Of a stretch of DNA of 64,000 nt, positions 22,895-32,394 are shown piece after piece (the stretch's first letter is position 1; each line of letters starts with the position of its first letter). The notes under the pieces were generated by a model. It was not told the DNA's origin, ran no database searches, and worked only from the letters and a program-made list of their open reading frames with translations. Both the position numbers and the translations under genes were made by a program. This DNA comes from Roseomonas gilardii (GTDB taxonomy: Bacteria; Pseudomonadota; Alphaproteobacteria; Acetobacterales; Acetobacteraceae), in the NCBI RefSeq assembly GCF_001941945.1, contig NZ_CP015583.1:671001-735000 (forward strand), in the 5' to 3' direction.

Positions 22895-24883
22895 ATGAGC
22901 CTGCCTCCCTTCTCCCGCCGTTCCCTGCTGCTGGCGGGCGCCGCCACGGCGATCGTCCCAGCGGCACTGGCTCCCCGGGTCCTGGCCCAGACCAGCCCCG
23001 GCACCACCGGCACGGTGACGGAGCCGACGCGGATCCGGCTGCGGCTGCTGGAAACCACCGACCTGCATGTGAACGTCTATCCCTACGACTACTACCGGGA
23101 CCGGGCGGACGACACGGTGGGGCTGGCCAAGACGGCGACGCTGATCGCAGCGGCGCGGGCCGAGGCGAAGAACAGCCTGCTCTTCGACAATGGCGACGTG
23201 ATCCAGGGCAGCCCGATGGGCGACTACATGGCCTATAGCCATGGGTTGAAGCCGGGGCAGGTGCACCCGATCATCGCCGCGATGAACAGGCTGGACTATG
23301 TCTGCGGCACGCTGGGCAACCACGAGTTCAACTACGGGCTGGACTATCTGGGCACCTCGCTGGCGGGGCAGAACTTCCCCAGCGTCTGCGCCAACGTGTT
23401 CAAGGCCGACGGTTCGCCGCTCGTCGCCCCCACCCGCGTCTTCGAGCGCGAGATGGTGGACGAGAAGGGGGGCAGGCGCCTGCTCAGGATCGGCGTGATC
23501 GGCTTCGTGCCGCCTCAGATCACGCAATGGGACAAGGCCAACCTCGACGGCAAGGCCACCACCCTCGACATCGTGGACGCGGCGGTGCGCTACGTGCCGG
23601 AGCTGCGGCGGCAATGCGACCTGCTGGTGGCGCTCTGCCATTCCGGCATCGCGGGCGGGGAGCACCAGAAGGGCGACGAGAACGCCGCGCTGCACCTGGC
23701 GAAGGTGCCGGGCATCGACGTGATCTTCACCGGGCACCAGCACCTCGTCTTCCCGGGCAAGGACTTCGCCAACATCGACGGCGTGGATGCCGCGCGCGGC
23801 ACGCTGCATGGCGTGCCGGCGGTGATGGCGGGCTTCTGGGGCAGCCATCTGGGCGTGATCGACCTCGATCTCGAAGGGCGGAACGGCGTCTGGAAGATGG
23901 CGGACTTCAAGGTCGAGGCGCGGCCGATCTACGAGCGCAAGCCCGACCGCAGCATCGTGGCGCTGGCCACGACAGCGCCGGCGGTGCTGGAGGCGGCGAA
24001 GCCCGAGCACGAGGCGACGCTCGCCTATGTGCGCCAGCCTGTGGGCGAGACGAAGGCGCCGATCAACAGCTACTGGGCGCTGGTGGCCGACGATCCTTCG
24101 GTGCAGATCGTGAGCAACGCGCAGACCTGGTACATCAGGAGCATCGCCACCGGCTCGGGGCTGGACAAGCTGCCGTTGCTCTCGGCGGCGGCGCCGTTCA
24201 AGGCGGGCGGGCGCTCGGGGCCGGACTACTACACCGACGTGAAGCCGGGGCCGCTCGCCATCAAGGACATGGCCGACATCTACCTCTATCCGAACACCGT
24301 GCGCGTGGTGAAGGTCACCGGCGCGCAGGTGCGGGAATGGCTGGAGCGGTCGGCGGGCATCTTCAACCGGATCGACCCGTCCTCCACCGCCGAGCAGGAC
24401 CTGATCAACGGGAAGTTCCCGTCCTACAACTTCGACATCATCGACGGGGTGACCTACCGCATCGATGTGACGCAGGAATCCCGCTACGACAACGACGGCA
24501 AGCTGGTGGCGCCCGATGCGCACCGCATCGTGGACCTGCGCTTCGAGGGCCGGCCGGTGGACGAGACGGCCGAGTTCCTGGTCGCCACCAACAACTACCG
24601 CGCCGGAGGCGGCGGCAACTTCCCCGGTGCGGACGGCAAGACCATCGTGCTCGACGCGCCGGACCTGAACCGCGACGTCATCGTGCGCTACATCGTCGAA
24701 CAGAAGAGCGTGGACCCGAAGGCCGACGGCAACTGGTCCATCGTGCCGCTGCCGGCGAATGCCGTGGTCTCCTACGTCACCTCCCCGGCGGCGGCCAAGG
24801 TCGCCCTGCCGGCGGGGCTGAAGGCGGAGCCGCTGGGCGATGCGCCGGGCGGCTTCGCGAAGTTCCGGGTCTCCTTCGGCTGA
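22895..24883 (+). CDS. cpdB: Periplasmic 2',3'-cyclic-nucleotide phosphodiesterase/3'-nucleotidase
   Basis: A 662-residue exported phosphoesterase. The signal has a twin-Arg start (SRRSLLLAGAAT) and ends APRVLAQ, so Tat export is likely. The metallophosphatase domain shows ETTDLHVN, LFDNGDVIQGSP, GTLGNHEFNYG, ALCHSG and FTGHQH. The C-terminal 5'-nucleotidase domain follows (TNNYRAGGGGNFPG). It turns 2',3'-cNMPs and 3'-NMPs into nucleosides in the periplasm. A nucleoside-type BMP importer and cytidine deaminase lie next on the same strand, which suggests a scavenging pathway. AAGG precedes the ATG. Confidence 0.93.
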   Translation: MSLPPFSRRSLLLAGAATAIVPAALAPRVLAQTSPGTTGTVTEPTRIRLRLLETTDLHVNVYPYDYYRDRADDTVGLAKTATLIAAARAEAKNSLLFDNGDVIQGSPMGDYMAYSHGLKPGQVHPIIAAMNRLDYVCGTLGNHEFNYGLDYLGTSLAGQNFPSVCANVFKADGSPLVAPTRVFEREMVDEKGGRRLLRIGVIGFVPPQITQWDKANLDGKATTLDIVDAAVRYVPELRRQCDLLVALCHSGIAGGEHQKGDENAALHLAKVPGIDVIFTGHQHLVFPGKDFANIDGVDAARGTLHGVPAVMAGFWGSHLGVIDLDLEGRNGVWKMADFKVEARPIYERKPDRSIVALATTAPAVLEAAKPEHEATLAYVRQPVGETKAPINSYWALVADDPSVQIVSNAQTWYIRSIATGSGLDKLPLLSAAAPFKAGGRSGPDYYTDVKPGPLAIKDMADIYLYPNTVRVVKVTGAQVREWLERSAGIFNRIDPSSTAEQDLINGKFPSYNFDIIDGVTYRIDVTQESRYDNDGKLVAPDAHRIVDLRFEGRPVDETAEFLVATNNYRAGGGGNFPGADGKTIVLDAPDLNRDVIVRYIVEQKSVDPKADGNWSIVPLPANAVVSYVTSPAAAKVALPAGLKAEPLGDAPGGFAKFRVSFG

Positions 24884-25008
24884 GCGCCCGAGGCCCGACC
24901 ATGGCGGCCGGGAGGCCGCCTTCCCGGGGCCGGGCATCGCCCGGCTCCCGCGCCCCGATTGCCTGCACTTTTCCCGTGAACCAGCTCGAACGAGCGAGGA
25001 CCCTGCCC

Positions 25009-26019
25009 ATGCGACGCTTGCTGCTGAGCGCGCTCTGCGCCCTTCCCGTAATGGCCGCGCTTCCCCTCGCTGCGCCCGCCTCGGCCGAGGAGATCAAGCC
25101 CGCCGTCGTCTTCGATATGGGCGGCAAGTTCGACAAGAGCTTCAACGAGGCCGTCCACAACGGCGCCCAGACCTTCACCAAGGCGACCGGCATCGAGGTG
25201 CGGGAGTTCGAGCCGCAGAACGACACGCAGCGGGAACAGGCGCTGCGCAACCTGGCGCGGCGCGGCCAGACCCCGATCGTGGCGGTCGGCTTCAACCAGG
25301 CCAGCGCGCTCAAGGTGGTGGCGGCGGAATTCCCGAAGCTGCATTTCATCATCCTCGACACGGTGGTCGAGGCGCCGAACGTGCAGTCCGTGGTGTTCCG
25401 CGAGGAGCAGGGCTCCTACCTCGCCGGCATGCTGGCGGCGCTGCGTTCCGGCACCGGCAAGATCGGCTTCGTCGGCGGCATGGACATCCCGCTGATCCGC
25501 AAGTTCGCCTGCGGCTACGTGCAGGGCGCGAAGGCGGCGAAGCCGGGGATCGAGGTGCTGCAGAACATGACCGGCTCCACCCCCACCGCCTGGAACGATC
25601 CGGTGCGCGGGGCGGAGCTGACGCGCTCGCAGATCGAGCGCGGCGCCGACGTGATCTTCCAGGCCGCCGGCGCCACGGGGATCGGCGTGCTGCAGGCCGC
25701 GTCCGATGCAGGCAAGTACGGCATCGGCGTGGATTCCAACCAGAACCACCTGCATCCGGGCCATGTGCTGACCAGCATGGTCAAGCGTCTCGACGTCGCG
25801 GTGCAGAAGGCTTTCCAGGACGCGCGCGAGGGCAGGTTCGCCGCCGGCACGCATGTGCTGGGGCTGGAGGATGACGGTGTGTCCCTGGCCTTCGACGAGA
25901 ACAACGCGAAGATCGTGACCGACGAGATGCGCGCGAAGGTGGACCAGGCGCGGCAGGACATCATCGCGGGCAAGGTCAAGGTGCATGACTACATGACCAG
26001 CAATTCGTGCCCGAACTGA
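25009..26019 (+). CDS. BMP-family ABC substrate-binding protein (nucleoside-type)
   Basis: A 336-residue periplasmic binding protein with a Sec signal peptide (LPLAAPASAEE). It belongs to the Bmp/Med family: KPAVVFDMGGKFDKSFNEAVHNGA, FNQASALKVVAAEFP, and GYVQGAKAAKPGIEV. This family serves purine and pyrimidine nucleoside importers such as BmpA-NupABC. It is first in an operon with the ATPase, two permeases and cytidine deaminase. No lipobox was seen, so it is soluble periplasmic. Ligand identity is by family and context. Confidence 0.9.
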   Translation: MRRLLLSALCALPVMAALPLAAPASAEEIKPAVVFDMGGKFDKSFNEAVHNGAQTFTKATGIEVREFEPQNDTQREQALRNLARRGQTPIVAVGFNQASALKVVAAEFPKLHFIILDTVVEAPNVQSVVFREEQGSYLAGMLAALRSGTGKIGFVGGMDIPLIRKFACGYVQGAKAAKPGIEVLQNMTGSTPTAWNDPVRGAELTRSQIERGADVIFQAAGATGIGVLQAASDAGKYGIGVDSNQNHLHPGHVLTSMVKRLDVAVQKAFQDAREGRFAAGTHVLGLEDDGVSLAFDENNAKIVTDEMRAKVDQARQDIIAGKVKVHDYMTSNSCPN

Positions 26020-27602
26020 GCGCGCCTTCGCCCGAAGCGCCGCCCGCCATCGAGCTGGTGGCGATCAGCAAGCGCTTCGGGACGGTGCAGGCGAACCGGG
26101 CGGTGGACCTCACCATCCGCCGCGGCGAGATCCACGGCATCATCGGCGAGAACGGGGCCGGGAAATCGACGCTGATGTCGATCCTGAACGGCTTCTACAC
26201 GGCCGATTCCGGCCGCATCCTGGTCGGCGGGCGCGAGGTGCGGATCGCCACCAGCGCCGATGCCATCGCGCTGGGCATCGAGATGGTGCACCAGCACTTC
26301 ATGCTGGTGGAGAGCTTCACCGTGCTGGAGAACGTCATGCTGGGCGCCGAGGGCGGCGCCCTGCTGGCGAAGGGGCGGACGCGGGCGCGGGCAGAGCTCG
26401 GGCGGCTCGCCGCGGAATACGGGCTCTCGGTCGATCCGGACGCGCTGGTCGGCGATCTGCCGGTGGGCGCGCAGCAGCGGGTGGAGATCCTCAAGGCGCT
26501 GTACCGGGGCGCCGAGGTGCTGATCCTCGACGAGCCGACCGGCGTGCTGACGCCGCAGGAGGCGGACGACCTGTTCCGCGTGCTCCACGCCCTGCGTGCG
26601 CAGGGCAAGACGGTGCTGCTGATCACGCACAAGCTGCGCGAGATCATGGCGGTCACCGACCGCGTCTCGGTGATGCGGGCGGGCGAGATGGTGGCGCACC
26701 GCGTCACGGCGCAGACCTCGGCGGAGGAGCTGGGCGAGCTGATGATCGGCCGCCGCCTGCGGCGCGACCATGCCAAGCCGCCGGCACGGCCGGGGCCGGT
26801 GCTGCTGGAGGTCGAGGATCTCCGCCTGCGCGACGCCGCCGGGGTGGAGCGGCTGTCCAGCGTGAGCTTCGCGCTGCGCGGCGGCGAGATCCTCGGCGTC
26901 GCGGGGGTGGCGGGCAACGGGCAGAGCGAGTTGCTGGAGGTGCTGGCCGGGATGCGGGCGCCGGGCTCGGGGCGCATCCGGCTGCGGGGGGAGGAGATCT
27001 TCCCGGGCGGGGCGGGGCGTGCGATGCCCGGCCCAGCGGAGATGCGGCGCCGGCGCGTGGCGCATGTGCCGGAGGACCGCCTGCGCACCGGGCTGGTGCG
27101 CGGCTTCCCGGCCATGGATTCCGCGATCCTGGGCTATGAGCACGACCCCGCCTGGCGGCGCGCGGGGCTGATGGACCCGGCGCGGATCGAGGCGCATGCG
27201 GAGCGGCTGATGCGCGAGCATGACGTGCGGCCGGTGGCGCCGCGCCTGCGCTCGGCGCTCTTTTCCGGCGGCAACCAGCAGAAGCTGATCATGGGGCGCG
27301 AGATCGAGCGCGACCCGGACCTGCTGCTGGTCGGGCAGCCGACGCGCGGCGTGGATATCGGCGGCATCGACGCGATCCACACGCGGCTGCTCGCGGCGCG
27401 GGCGGCGGGCAAGGCGGTGCTGGTGGTGTCGGTGGAGCTGGACGAGATCATGCGCCTGTCCGACCGCATCCTGGTGATGTGCGGCGGCCGGGTGATGGGC
27501 GAGCTGCCGGCGGAGGAAGCCGACGAGGCGCGGCTCGGCCTGATGATGGCGGGCGCCGGGATGGAGGGCCGGGAGGCCGGTTCGCGGGAGGTCCGGGCAT
27601 GA
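26007..27602 (+). CDS. ABC transporter ATP-binding protein with two nucleotide-binding domains
   Basis: A 531-residue cytoplasmic ATPase of the sugar/nucleoside type. The first domain has Walker A GENGAGKST and Walker B EVLILDEPTGVLTP. The second has a degenerate P-loop (GVAGNGQSELLEVLAG, lacking the lysine) but retains FSGGNQQKLIMGRE, as usual for this family, so one site is probably catalytically weak. It starts with GTG at 26007, overlapping the binding-protein gene by 13 bases, and overlaps the permease start by four (ATGA). It powers the BMP importer. Confidence 0.93.
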   Translation: MPELSAPSPEAPPAIELVAISKRFGTVQANRAVDLTIRRGEIHGIIGENGAGKSTLMSILNGFYTADSGRILVGGREVRIATSADAIALGIEMVHQHFMLVESFTVLENVMLGAEGGALLAKGRTRARAELGRLAAEYGLSVDPDALVGDLPVGAQQRVEILKALYRGAEVLILDEPTGVLTPQEADDLFRVLHALRAQGKTVLLITHKLREIMAVTDRVSVMRAGEMVAHRVTAQTSAEELGELMIGRRLRRDHAKPPARPGPVLLEVEDLRLRDAAGVERLSSVSFALRGGEILGVAGVAGNGQSELLEVLAGMRAPGSGRIRLRGEEIFPGGAGRAMPGPAEMRRRRVAHVPEDRLRTGLVRGFPAMDSAILGYEHDPAWRRAGLMDPARIEAHAERLMREHDVRPVAPRLRSALFSGGNQQKLIMGREIERDPDLLLVGQPTRGVDIGGIDAIHTRLLAARAAGKAVLVVSVELDEIMRLSDRILVMCGGRVMGELPAEEADEARLGLMMAGAGMEGREAGSREVRA

Positions 27603-28690
27603 GCGGAAGCAATGCGGCGGAGCTGCCGCGCTGGGCGGATCTGGTGCTGCTGCCGCTGGTGAACCTGTTCCTGGCGCTGCTGGTGACGGCGGGGGTGATC
27701 CTGGCCGTGGGCCAGCCGCCGCTGGAGGCGCTGAAGGCGCTGGTGCTGGGCAGCCTCGGCTCCTTCGACGCGCTGGGCTACACGCTCTACTACACGACCG
27801 ACATGATCTTCGCCGGCCTCGCCGTGGCGCTCGCCTTCCAGTGCGGGCTGTTCAACATCGGGGGCGAGGGGCAGGCCTATATCGCCGGGCTCGGCGTGGC
27901 GCTGGTGGCGCTGAATCTGGAATTCCTTCCCGCGCCGCTGCTGATCCCGCTCGCCATCCTGGCGGGGGCCGCCTTCGGCGGGGCCTGGGGCGCCGTGCCG
28001 GGCTGGCTGCAGGCGCATCGCGGCAGCCACATCGTCATCACCACCATCATGTTCAATTTCCTGGCGGCCTCGCTGATGGTCTACCTGATCGTCAACGTGC
28101 TGATCGCGCCGGGCTCCATGGCGCCGGAAACGCGGGAATTCACCGGGGCGGCGCATCTGCCGGGGCTCGGCTTCCTCGGCTTCTCGCCCGACGTGCCGGT
28201 GAACCTCGCCCTGCCGCTGGCGCTGCTCTGCGCCGTCGCGGTCTGGCTGCTGGTCTGGCGTACGCCCTGGGGCTATGGCGTGCGGGTCTCGGGGGTGAGC
28301 CCGGCCGTGGCCGCCTATGCCGGCATCGACGCGAGGCGGCAGATCGTGCTGGTCATGGCGCTGTCCGGCGCGCTGGCTTCGGGCGTGGCGGTGAACGAGC
28401 TGCTGGGGGCGCAGCACAAGCTGCTGATCGGCTTCACCGGCGGCTATGGCTTCACCGGCATCGCCGTGGCGCTGATGGGGCGCAACCATCCCTTCGGTAC
28501 GGTGTTGGCGGCGCTGCTCTTCGGCGCGCTGACCCAGGGCGGGGCGGAGCTGGCCTTCGAGATGCCGGACGTGCCGGCGCAGATGGTGATCATGATCCAG
28601 GGGCTGGTCATCCTCTTCACCGGGGCGCTGGGCAACCTGTTCCGTCCGGCGCTGGCGCGGCTGCTGGCGCCCCGGCGGGTGGCCGCCTGA
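27599..28690 (+). CDS. ABC transporter permease (BMP importer, subunit 1)
   Basis: A 363-residue polytopic permease of the BPD_transp_2 family. Conserved segments are GLAVALAFQCGLFNIGGEGQ and HRGSHIVITTIMFNFLAASL. It pairs with the following permease to form the transmembrane channel. The ATG overlaps the ATPase stop, and its own stop overlaps the next ATG by one base (TGATG). Confidence 0.92.
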   Translation: MSGSNAAELPRWADLVLLPLVNLFLALLVTAGVILAVGQPPLEALKALVLGSLGSFDALGYTLYYTTDMIFAGLAVALAFQCGLFNIGGEGQAYIAGLGVALVALNLEFLPAPLLIPLAILAGAAFGGAWGAVPGWLQAHRGSHIVITTIMFNFLAASLMVYLIVNVLIAPGSMAPETREFTGAAHLPGLGFLGFSPDVPVNLALPLALLCAVAVWLLVWRTPWGYGVRVSGVSPAVAAYAGIDARRQIVLVMALSGALASGVAVNELLGAQHKLLIGFTGGYGFTGIAVALMGRNHPFGTVLAALLFGALTQGGAELAFEMPDVPAQMVIMIQGLVILFTGALGNLFRPALARLLAPRRVAA

Positions 28691-29655
28691 TGGAGGACCT
28701 CGTCCTTTCCATCCTGGCGGCGACGCTGCGCACCGCGGCGCCGCTGATCCTGGCGGCTCTGGCGGGGCTCTTCACCGAACGCTCGGGCATCGTGGATGTC
28801 GGGCTGGAGGGCAAGATGCTGGTCGGCGCCTTCGCCTCCGCCGCCACCGCGGCGGTGACGGGCGATGTGATGCTCGGCCTGCTGGCGGCCATGGCGGCGG
28901 CGCTGGCGCTGGGGCTGGTGCATGGCTGGGCCTGCATCACCCTGCGCGGCAACCAGGTCGTCTCCGGCATGGCGATCAACATCTTGGCCTCGGGGCTGAC
29001 GGCGGTGCTGGCGCTCGCCTGGTTCCGCCAGGGCGGGCAGACGCCGCCCCTGCCGGCCTCCGGGCGCTTCCTGGGCATCGCCCTGCCGGGGGCGGCGGCG
29101 CTGGCGGAGGTGCCGGTGCTGGGGCGCTTCTATGCCGTGGTGGTCAGCGGCCAGACCCTGCCGGTCTATCTGGCGCTGCTGCTGGTGCCGCTGTCCGCCT
29201 GGGTGCTGGGGCGGACGCGCTTCGGACTGCGTTTGCGCGCGGCGGGGGAGAACCCGGCGGCGGTGGACACGGCGGGGATCTCGGTGTCCGGGCTGCGTTA
29301 TGCCGGCGTCGTCATCGCGGCGCTGCTCTGCGGCATCGCGGGCGCGACGATCGCCACCGCGCAGGGGGCGGGCTTCGTGCGCGACATGGTGGCGGGGCGG
29401 GGCTTCATCGCGCTGGCGGCGATGATCCTGGGCAAGTGGCGGCCCTGGCCGATCCTGCTCACCTGCCTGGGCTTCGGCGTGCTGGACGCGGTGGCGATCC
29501 GCATGCAGGGCGTGCCCGTGCCGCTGATCGGGGATTTCCCCGTGCAGGCGGTGCAGGCGCTGCCCTATCTGCTGACGGTGATCCTGCTGGCCGGCTTCGT
29601 CGGGCGCTCCGTCCCGCCCAGGGCCAGCGGCATCCCCTATGTGAAGGAACGCTGA
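28690..29655 (+). CDS. ABC transporter permease (BMP importer, subunit 2)
   Basis: A 321-residue polytopic permease homologous to the preceding subunit. Hallmarks are LFTERSGIVDVGLEGKMLVGAF and LRGNQVVSGMAINILASG, then AGRGFIALAAMILGKWRP near the C-terminus. It is the second half of the nucleoside importer channel. It begins on the shared base of the preceding stop and ends two bases before cdd. Confidence 0.92.
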   Translation: MEDLVLSILAATLRTAAPLILAALAGLFTERSGIVDVGLEGKMLVGAFASAATAAVTGDVMLGLLAAMAAALALGLVHGWACITLRGNQVVSGMAINILASGLTAVLALAWFRQGGQTPPLPASGRFLGIALPGAAALAEVPVLGRFYAVVVSGQTLPVYLALLLVPLSAWVLGRTRFGLRLRAAGENPAAVDTAGISVSGLRYAGVVIAALLCGIAGATIATAQGAGFVRDMVAGRGFIALAAMILGKWRPWPILLTCLGFGVLDAVAIRMQGVPVPLIGDFPVQAVQALPYLLTVILLAGFVGRSVPPRASGIPYVKER

Positions 29656-29657
29656 GC

Positions 29658-30065
29658 ATGTCCGGGCCCGACGAGCTGGTATCGGCCGCGCTGAGGGCGC
29701 GGGAGCGGGCCTATGCGCCCTATTCCCGCTTCCAGGTCGGCGCCGCGCTGCGGACGGAGGACGGTGCCGTCTTCGCCGGCTGCAATGTGGAGAATGCCGC
29801 CTTTCCCGAGGGCACCTGCGCCGAGGCCGGGGCGATCGCCGCCATGGTGATGGGTGGCGGCGGCCGGCGCATCGCGGAGGTGGTGGTGGCCGCCGAGGCG
29901 AAGGAGCCCTGCACCCCCTGCGGCGGCTGCCGGCAGAAGCTGCGGGAATTCGGCACCGCGGCGACCACGGTGCGGATGGTGGATGCGGCGGGGGAGACCG
30001 TGCTGCTGCGCCGCCTGGGCGAGCTGCTGCCGGACAGTTTCGGGCCGGGGAGCTTTATGGACTGA
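29658..30065 (+). CDS. cdd: Cytidine deaminase
   Basis: A 135-residue homotetramer-type cytidine deaminase that converts (deoxy)cytidine to (deoxy)uridine. Zinc site: GTCAEAGAI (Cys plus catalytic Glu) and PCTPCGGCRQ (PCxxC). NVENAAFPEG is the substrate-binding loop. Two bases separate it from the permease gene, so it is the last cistron of the nucleoside uptake operon and acts on the imported nucleosides. Its last 11 bases overlap the end of the opposite-strand gene. Confidence 0.95.
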   Translation: MSGPDELVSAALRARERAYAPYSRFQVGAALRTEDGAVFAGCNVENAAFPEGTCAEAGAIAAMVMGGGGRRIAEVVVAAEAKEPCTPCGGCRQKLREFGTAATTVRMVDAAGETVLLRRLGELLPDSFGPGSFMD

Positions 30066-30699
30066 GCCCGCATCCCACTCCGTCTGTTGCGACCGTCAGC
30101 CAGGGCCAGCGGGCGCGGTAGGATTCCGCCTTGCGCCGGAACAGGTCGGAACGGTCCCCGCTCAGCGGGTTCATGCGCAGGATTCCGGCCTCCAGGTCGC
30201 CGAAGCCGTCTGGGGCGTGGATCGCGCCGCTGGCCGCCTCGATGCCGATGCAGGTGCAGGAGACGAGGTAGCGGCCGATCCCGTCGCGGGCCGAGGTCAG
30301 CCTGGGATAGGGCGAGCCGAAGCGCCGCTCGTACCAGAGATGCACACGGGCCTGGTTCTTCACCTCGATCACCGCGCCCGTCTCCTCGGTCAGGTCGCGC
30401 GTGGCCTCGGCGACGCGCCGGATCACGGCATCCTCGGCCTCCCAGGACAGGTCCCGGTCATCGAAGTAGAAGACGTCGTAATCCTCGACGCCACGGCCGG
30501 CGGGCTGGCCGGAGCGGTGGTTCCACACCGCCTGGAACAGGCAGCCCGCCGTCAGGAAGCCCTGTGGCAGCCCCAGCGCCGGCAGGCGCTCCAGCAGGGC
30601 GGCATTGACCGGGTTGGCCGAGACTTGCGCCAGGAAGGATCCGGCGGACGTGCCCGTGGAGGGGGCGGCGGAAGATCCCGGGCGATACCGGTCCGGCAT
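30055..30699 (-). CDS. Nucleotidyltransferase-family protein (NTP_transf_6/DUF925)
   Basis: A 214-residue protein of the DUF925 nucleotidyltransferase-like family. The characteristic block VEDYDVFYFDDRDLSWEAED carries the Asp residues expected to bind metal. TAGCLFQAVWNHRSGQPAG precedes it, and KNQARVHLWYERRFGSPYP follows. No biochemical role is established for the family. ATG 30699 has GGAGA upstream. It converges with cdd, with an 11-base overlap. Confidence 0.78.
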   Translation of the reverse strand: MPDRYRPGSSAAPSTGTSAGSFLAQVSANPVNAALLERLPALGLPQGFLTAGCLFQAVWNHRSGQPAGRGVEDYDVFYFDDRDLSWEAEDAVIRRVAEATRDLTEETGAVIEVKNQARVHLWYERRFGSPYPRLTSARDGIGRYLVSCTCIGIEAASGAIHAPDGFGDLEAGILRMNPLSGDRSDLFRRKAESYRARWPWLTVATDGVGCGLSP

Positions 30700-30846
30700 G
30701 AGGTGAATCTCTCCCTGGGGCGGGACTGGCGGCCGATCTGGCGGAAAAGGGTCGCGACAGCCAGGAACGACATCCCTGCACCATGGTATATCCGGCCGAC
30801 GCCCTGGGATCATGGCGCGCCGTGTCTCTCCGCACGAGGATTCGCC

Positions 30847-32325
30847 ATGCGCATTTTCTCCGCCTGTCTGGCCCTGGAGACCAATACCTTCTCGCCGATG
30901 CCGACGAGCTATCAGAGCTTCCTGGATCAGCAGGCCTGGCGGCCCGGCGAGCATCTGGCCGAGCCGACCATGCAGACGGCCGCCTTCTGGGTGACCCGCC
31001 GTCGCGCGGCGACCGATGGGTACGAATTCATCCCTGGCTCCTGCTTCTGGGCCATGCCGGGCGGGATGGCCAGCCGCGGCGCCTATGAGCGGATGCGTGA
31101 CGAGATACTGGGGCAGCTCCGTGCGGCGCTGCCCGTCGATGCGGTGATGCTCGGCCTGCACGGCGCGATGGTGGCGCAGGGCTATGACGACTGCGAAGCC
31201 GATCTGCTGGAACATGTCCGCCGCATGGTCGGGCCGGAGGCGGTGATCGGCGTCGAGCTCGACCCGCATTGCCACCTCACCGTCCGGCGCTGCGAACTCG
31301 CGGACATCATCGTCCTGTACAAGGAATACCCGCACACCGATTTCGTCGAGCGCGGCGAGGAACTGCTCGACCTGGTCCTGGCGACCCTGCGCGGGCGGAT
31401 CCGCCCGGTGATGTCGCTCTGGGACTGCCGGCTGATCGCCTCCTTCCCCACCACCGCGCAGCCGATGCGCGGGCTGGTCGATCGCGCGATGGCGCTGGAA
31501 GGCCAGGCGGGCGTGCTCTCCATCTCGCTGGGCCATGGCTTCCCGTCGGGCGACGTGCCGGAGAGCGGCGCGCGGGTGCTGGTCGTCACGGACGATGCCA
31601 AGCCTGTGGGCGACCGTCTGGCCCGCGAGTTCGGCGAGGCCATGGCCGCGATCCATGCCCATCCCGCGAAGCACTTCCTGGAGCCGGCGGAGGCCCTCGC
31701 CGAAGGGCTGCGGCTTGCCGCGACGGCGGGAGCGCCCGTGACCATCGCCGATACCTCGGACAATGCCGGCGGCGGCGCTCCGTCGGACAACACCACATTC
31801 CTGCGCCTGCTGACCGAGGGTGGCATCGCCGGCGCCTCGGTCGGGCCGATCTGGGATCCGGTCGCGGTCCGCATGGCCTTCGACGCCGGGCCCGGTGCGA
31901 GGATGCGCCTGCGGATCGGGGGCAAGGCCTGCTGGGCCTCGGGGCAGCCGCTGGATGCGGAGGTGGAGATCCTGTCCTGCGTGCCCGAGGCGTATCAGAG
32001 CTTCGCCGGCGGGCCGGTCGATCTCGGGGATGCCGCCGGAATCCGCACCACGGAGGGGGTCGGCGCCGTGCTGGTGTCCCGGCGGCGCCAGGCCATGGGC
32101 CATGACCTTTTCTCGAACATGGGGATCGACCCGGCCGGCGAGAGGCTGCTGGTGGTGAAGTCCAACCAGCATTTCCATGCGTCCTTCGCGCCGATCTCGG
32201 CCGCGGTTCTCTATGCGACCGGCGACGGGCTCCTGGCCACGGATTACCGCCGCTATCCCTGGTCCAGGGTGGCGCGTCCGATCCGGCCGCTGGACACGGA
32301 GGCGGAGGGGCGGCTGCTCCTGTGA
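30847..32325 (+). CDS. M81-family metallopeptidase (MlrC-like)
   Basis: A 492-residue protein of the M81/MlrC group, named for microcystinase C, which opens cyclic peptide fragments. The N-terminal domain begins RIFSACLALETNTFSP and carries MLGLHGAMV, ELDPHCHLT and LYKEYPHTDF, the conserved His/Asp/Glu residues of the zinc site. The C-terminal domain has ADTSDNAGGGAPSDNTTFL and a conserved IGGK stretch. A normal substrate is unknown; most bacteria carrying it do not meet microcystin. The frame is open well upstream, but the family start is ATG 30847, with GAGGA before it. Confidence 0.88.
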   Translation: MRIFSACLALETNTFSPMPTSYQSFLDQQAWRPGEHLAEPTMQTAAFWVTRRRAATDGYEFIPGSCFWAMPGGMASRGAYERMRDEILGQLRAALPVDAVMLGLHGAMVAQGYDDCEADLLEHVRRMVGPEAVIGVELDPHCHLTVRRCELADIIVLYKEYPHTDFVERGEELLDLVLATLRGRIRPVMSLWDCRLIASFPTTAQPMRGLVDRAMALEGQAGVLSISLGHGFPSGDVPESGARVLVVTDDAKPVGDRLAREFGEAMAAIHAHPAKHFLEPAEALAEGLRLAATAGAPVTIADTSDNAGGGAPSDNTTFLRLLTEGGIAGASVGPIWDPVAVRMAFDAGPGARMRLRIGGKACWASGQPLDAEVEILSCVPEAYQSFAGGPVDLGDAAGIRTTEGVGAVLVSRRRQAMGHDLFSNMGIDPAGERLLVVKSNQHFHASFAPISAAVLYATGDGLLATDYRRYPWSRVARPIRPLDTEAEGRLLL

Positions 32326-32394
32326 GCGTCGCGCCTCCTTCCGGCCCGCACCACCATCGCGCCACTCTCGCCGGAGCGCGGGTGGCGCCCGGCG

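Noticed and set aside
20196-22967. A 923-codon minus-strand frame opposite tsaE-amgK-murU
   Set aside because: The sense genes are well supported by motifs; the antisense product is rich in Pro/Arg/Gln without any recognisable fold.
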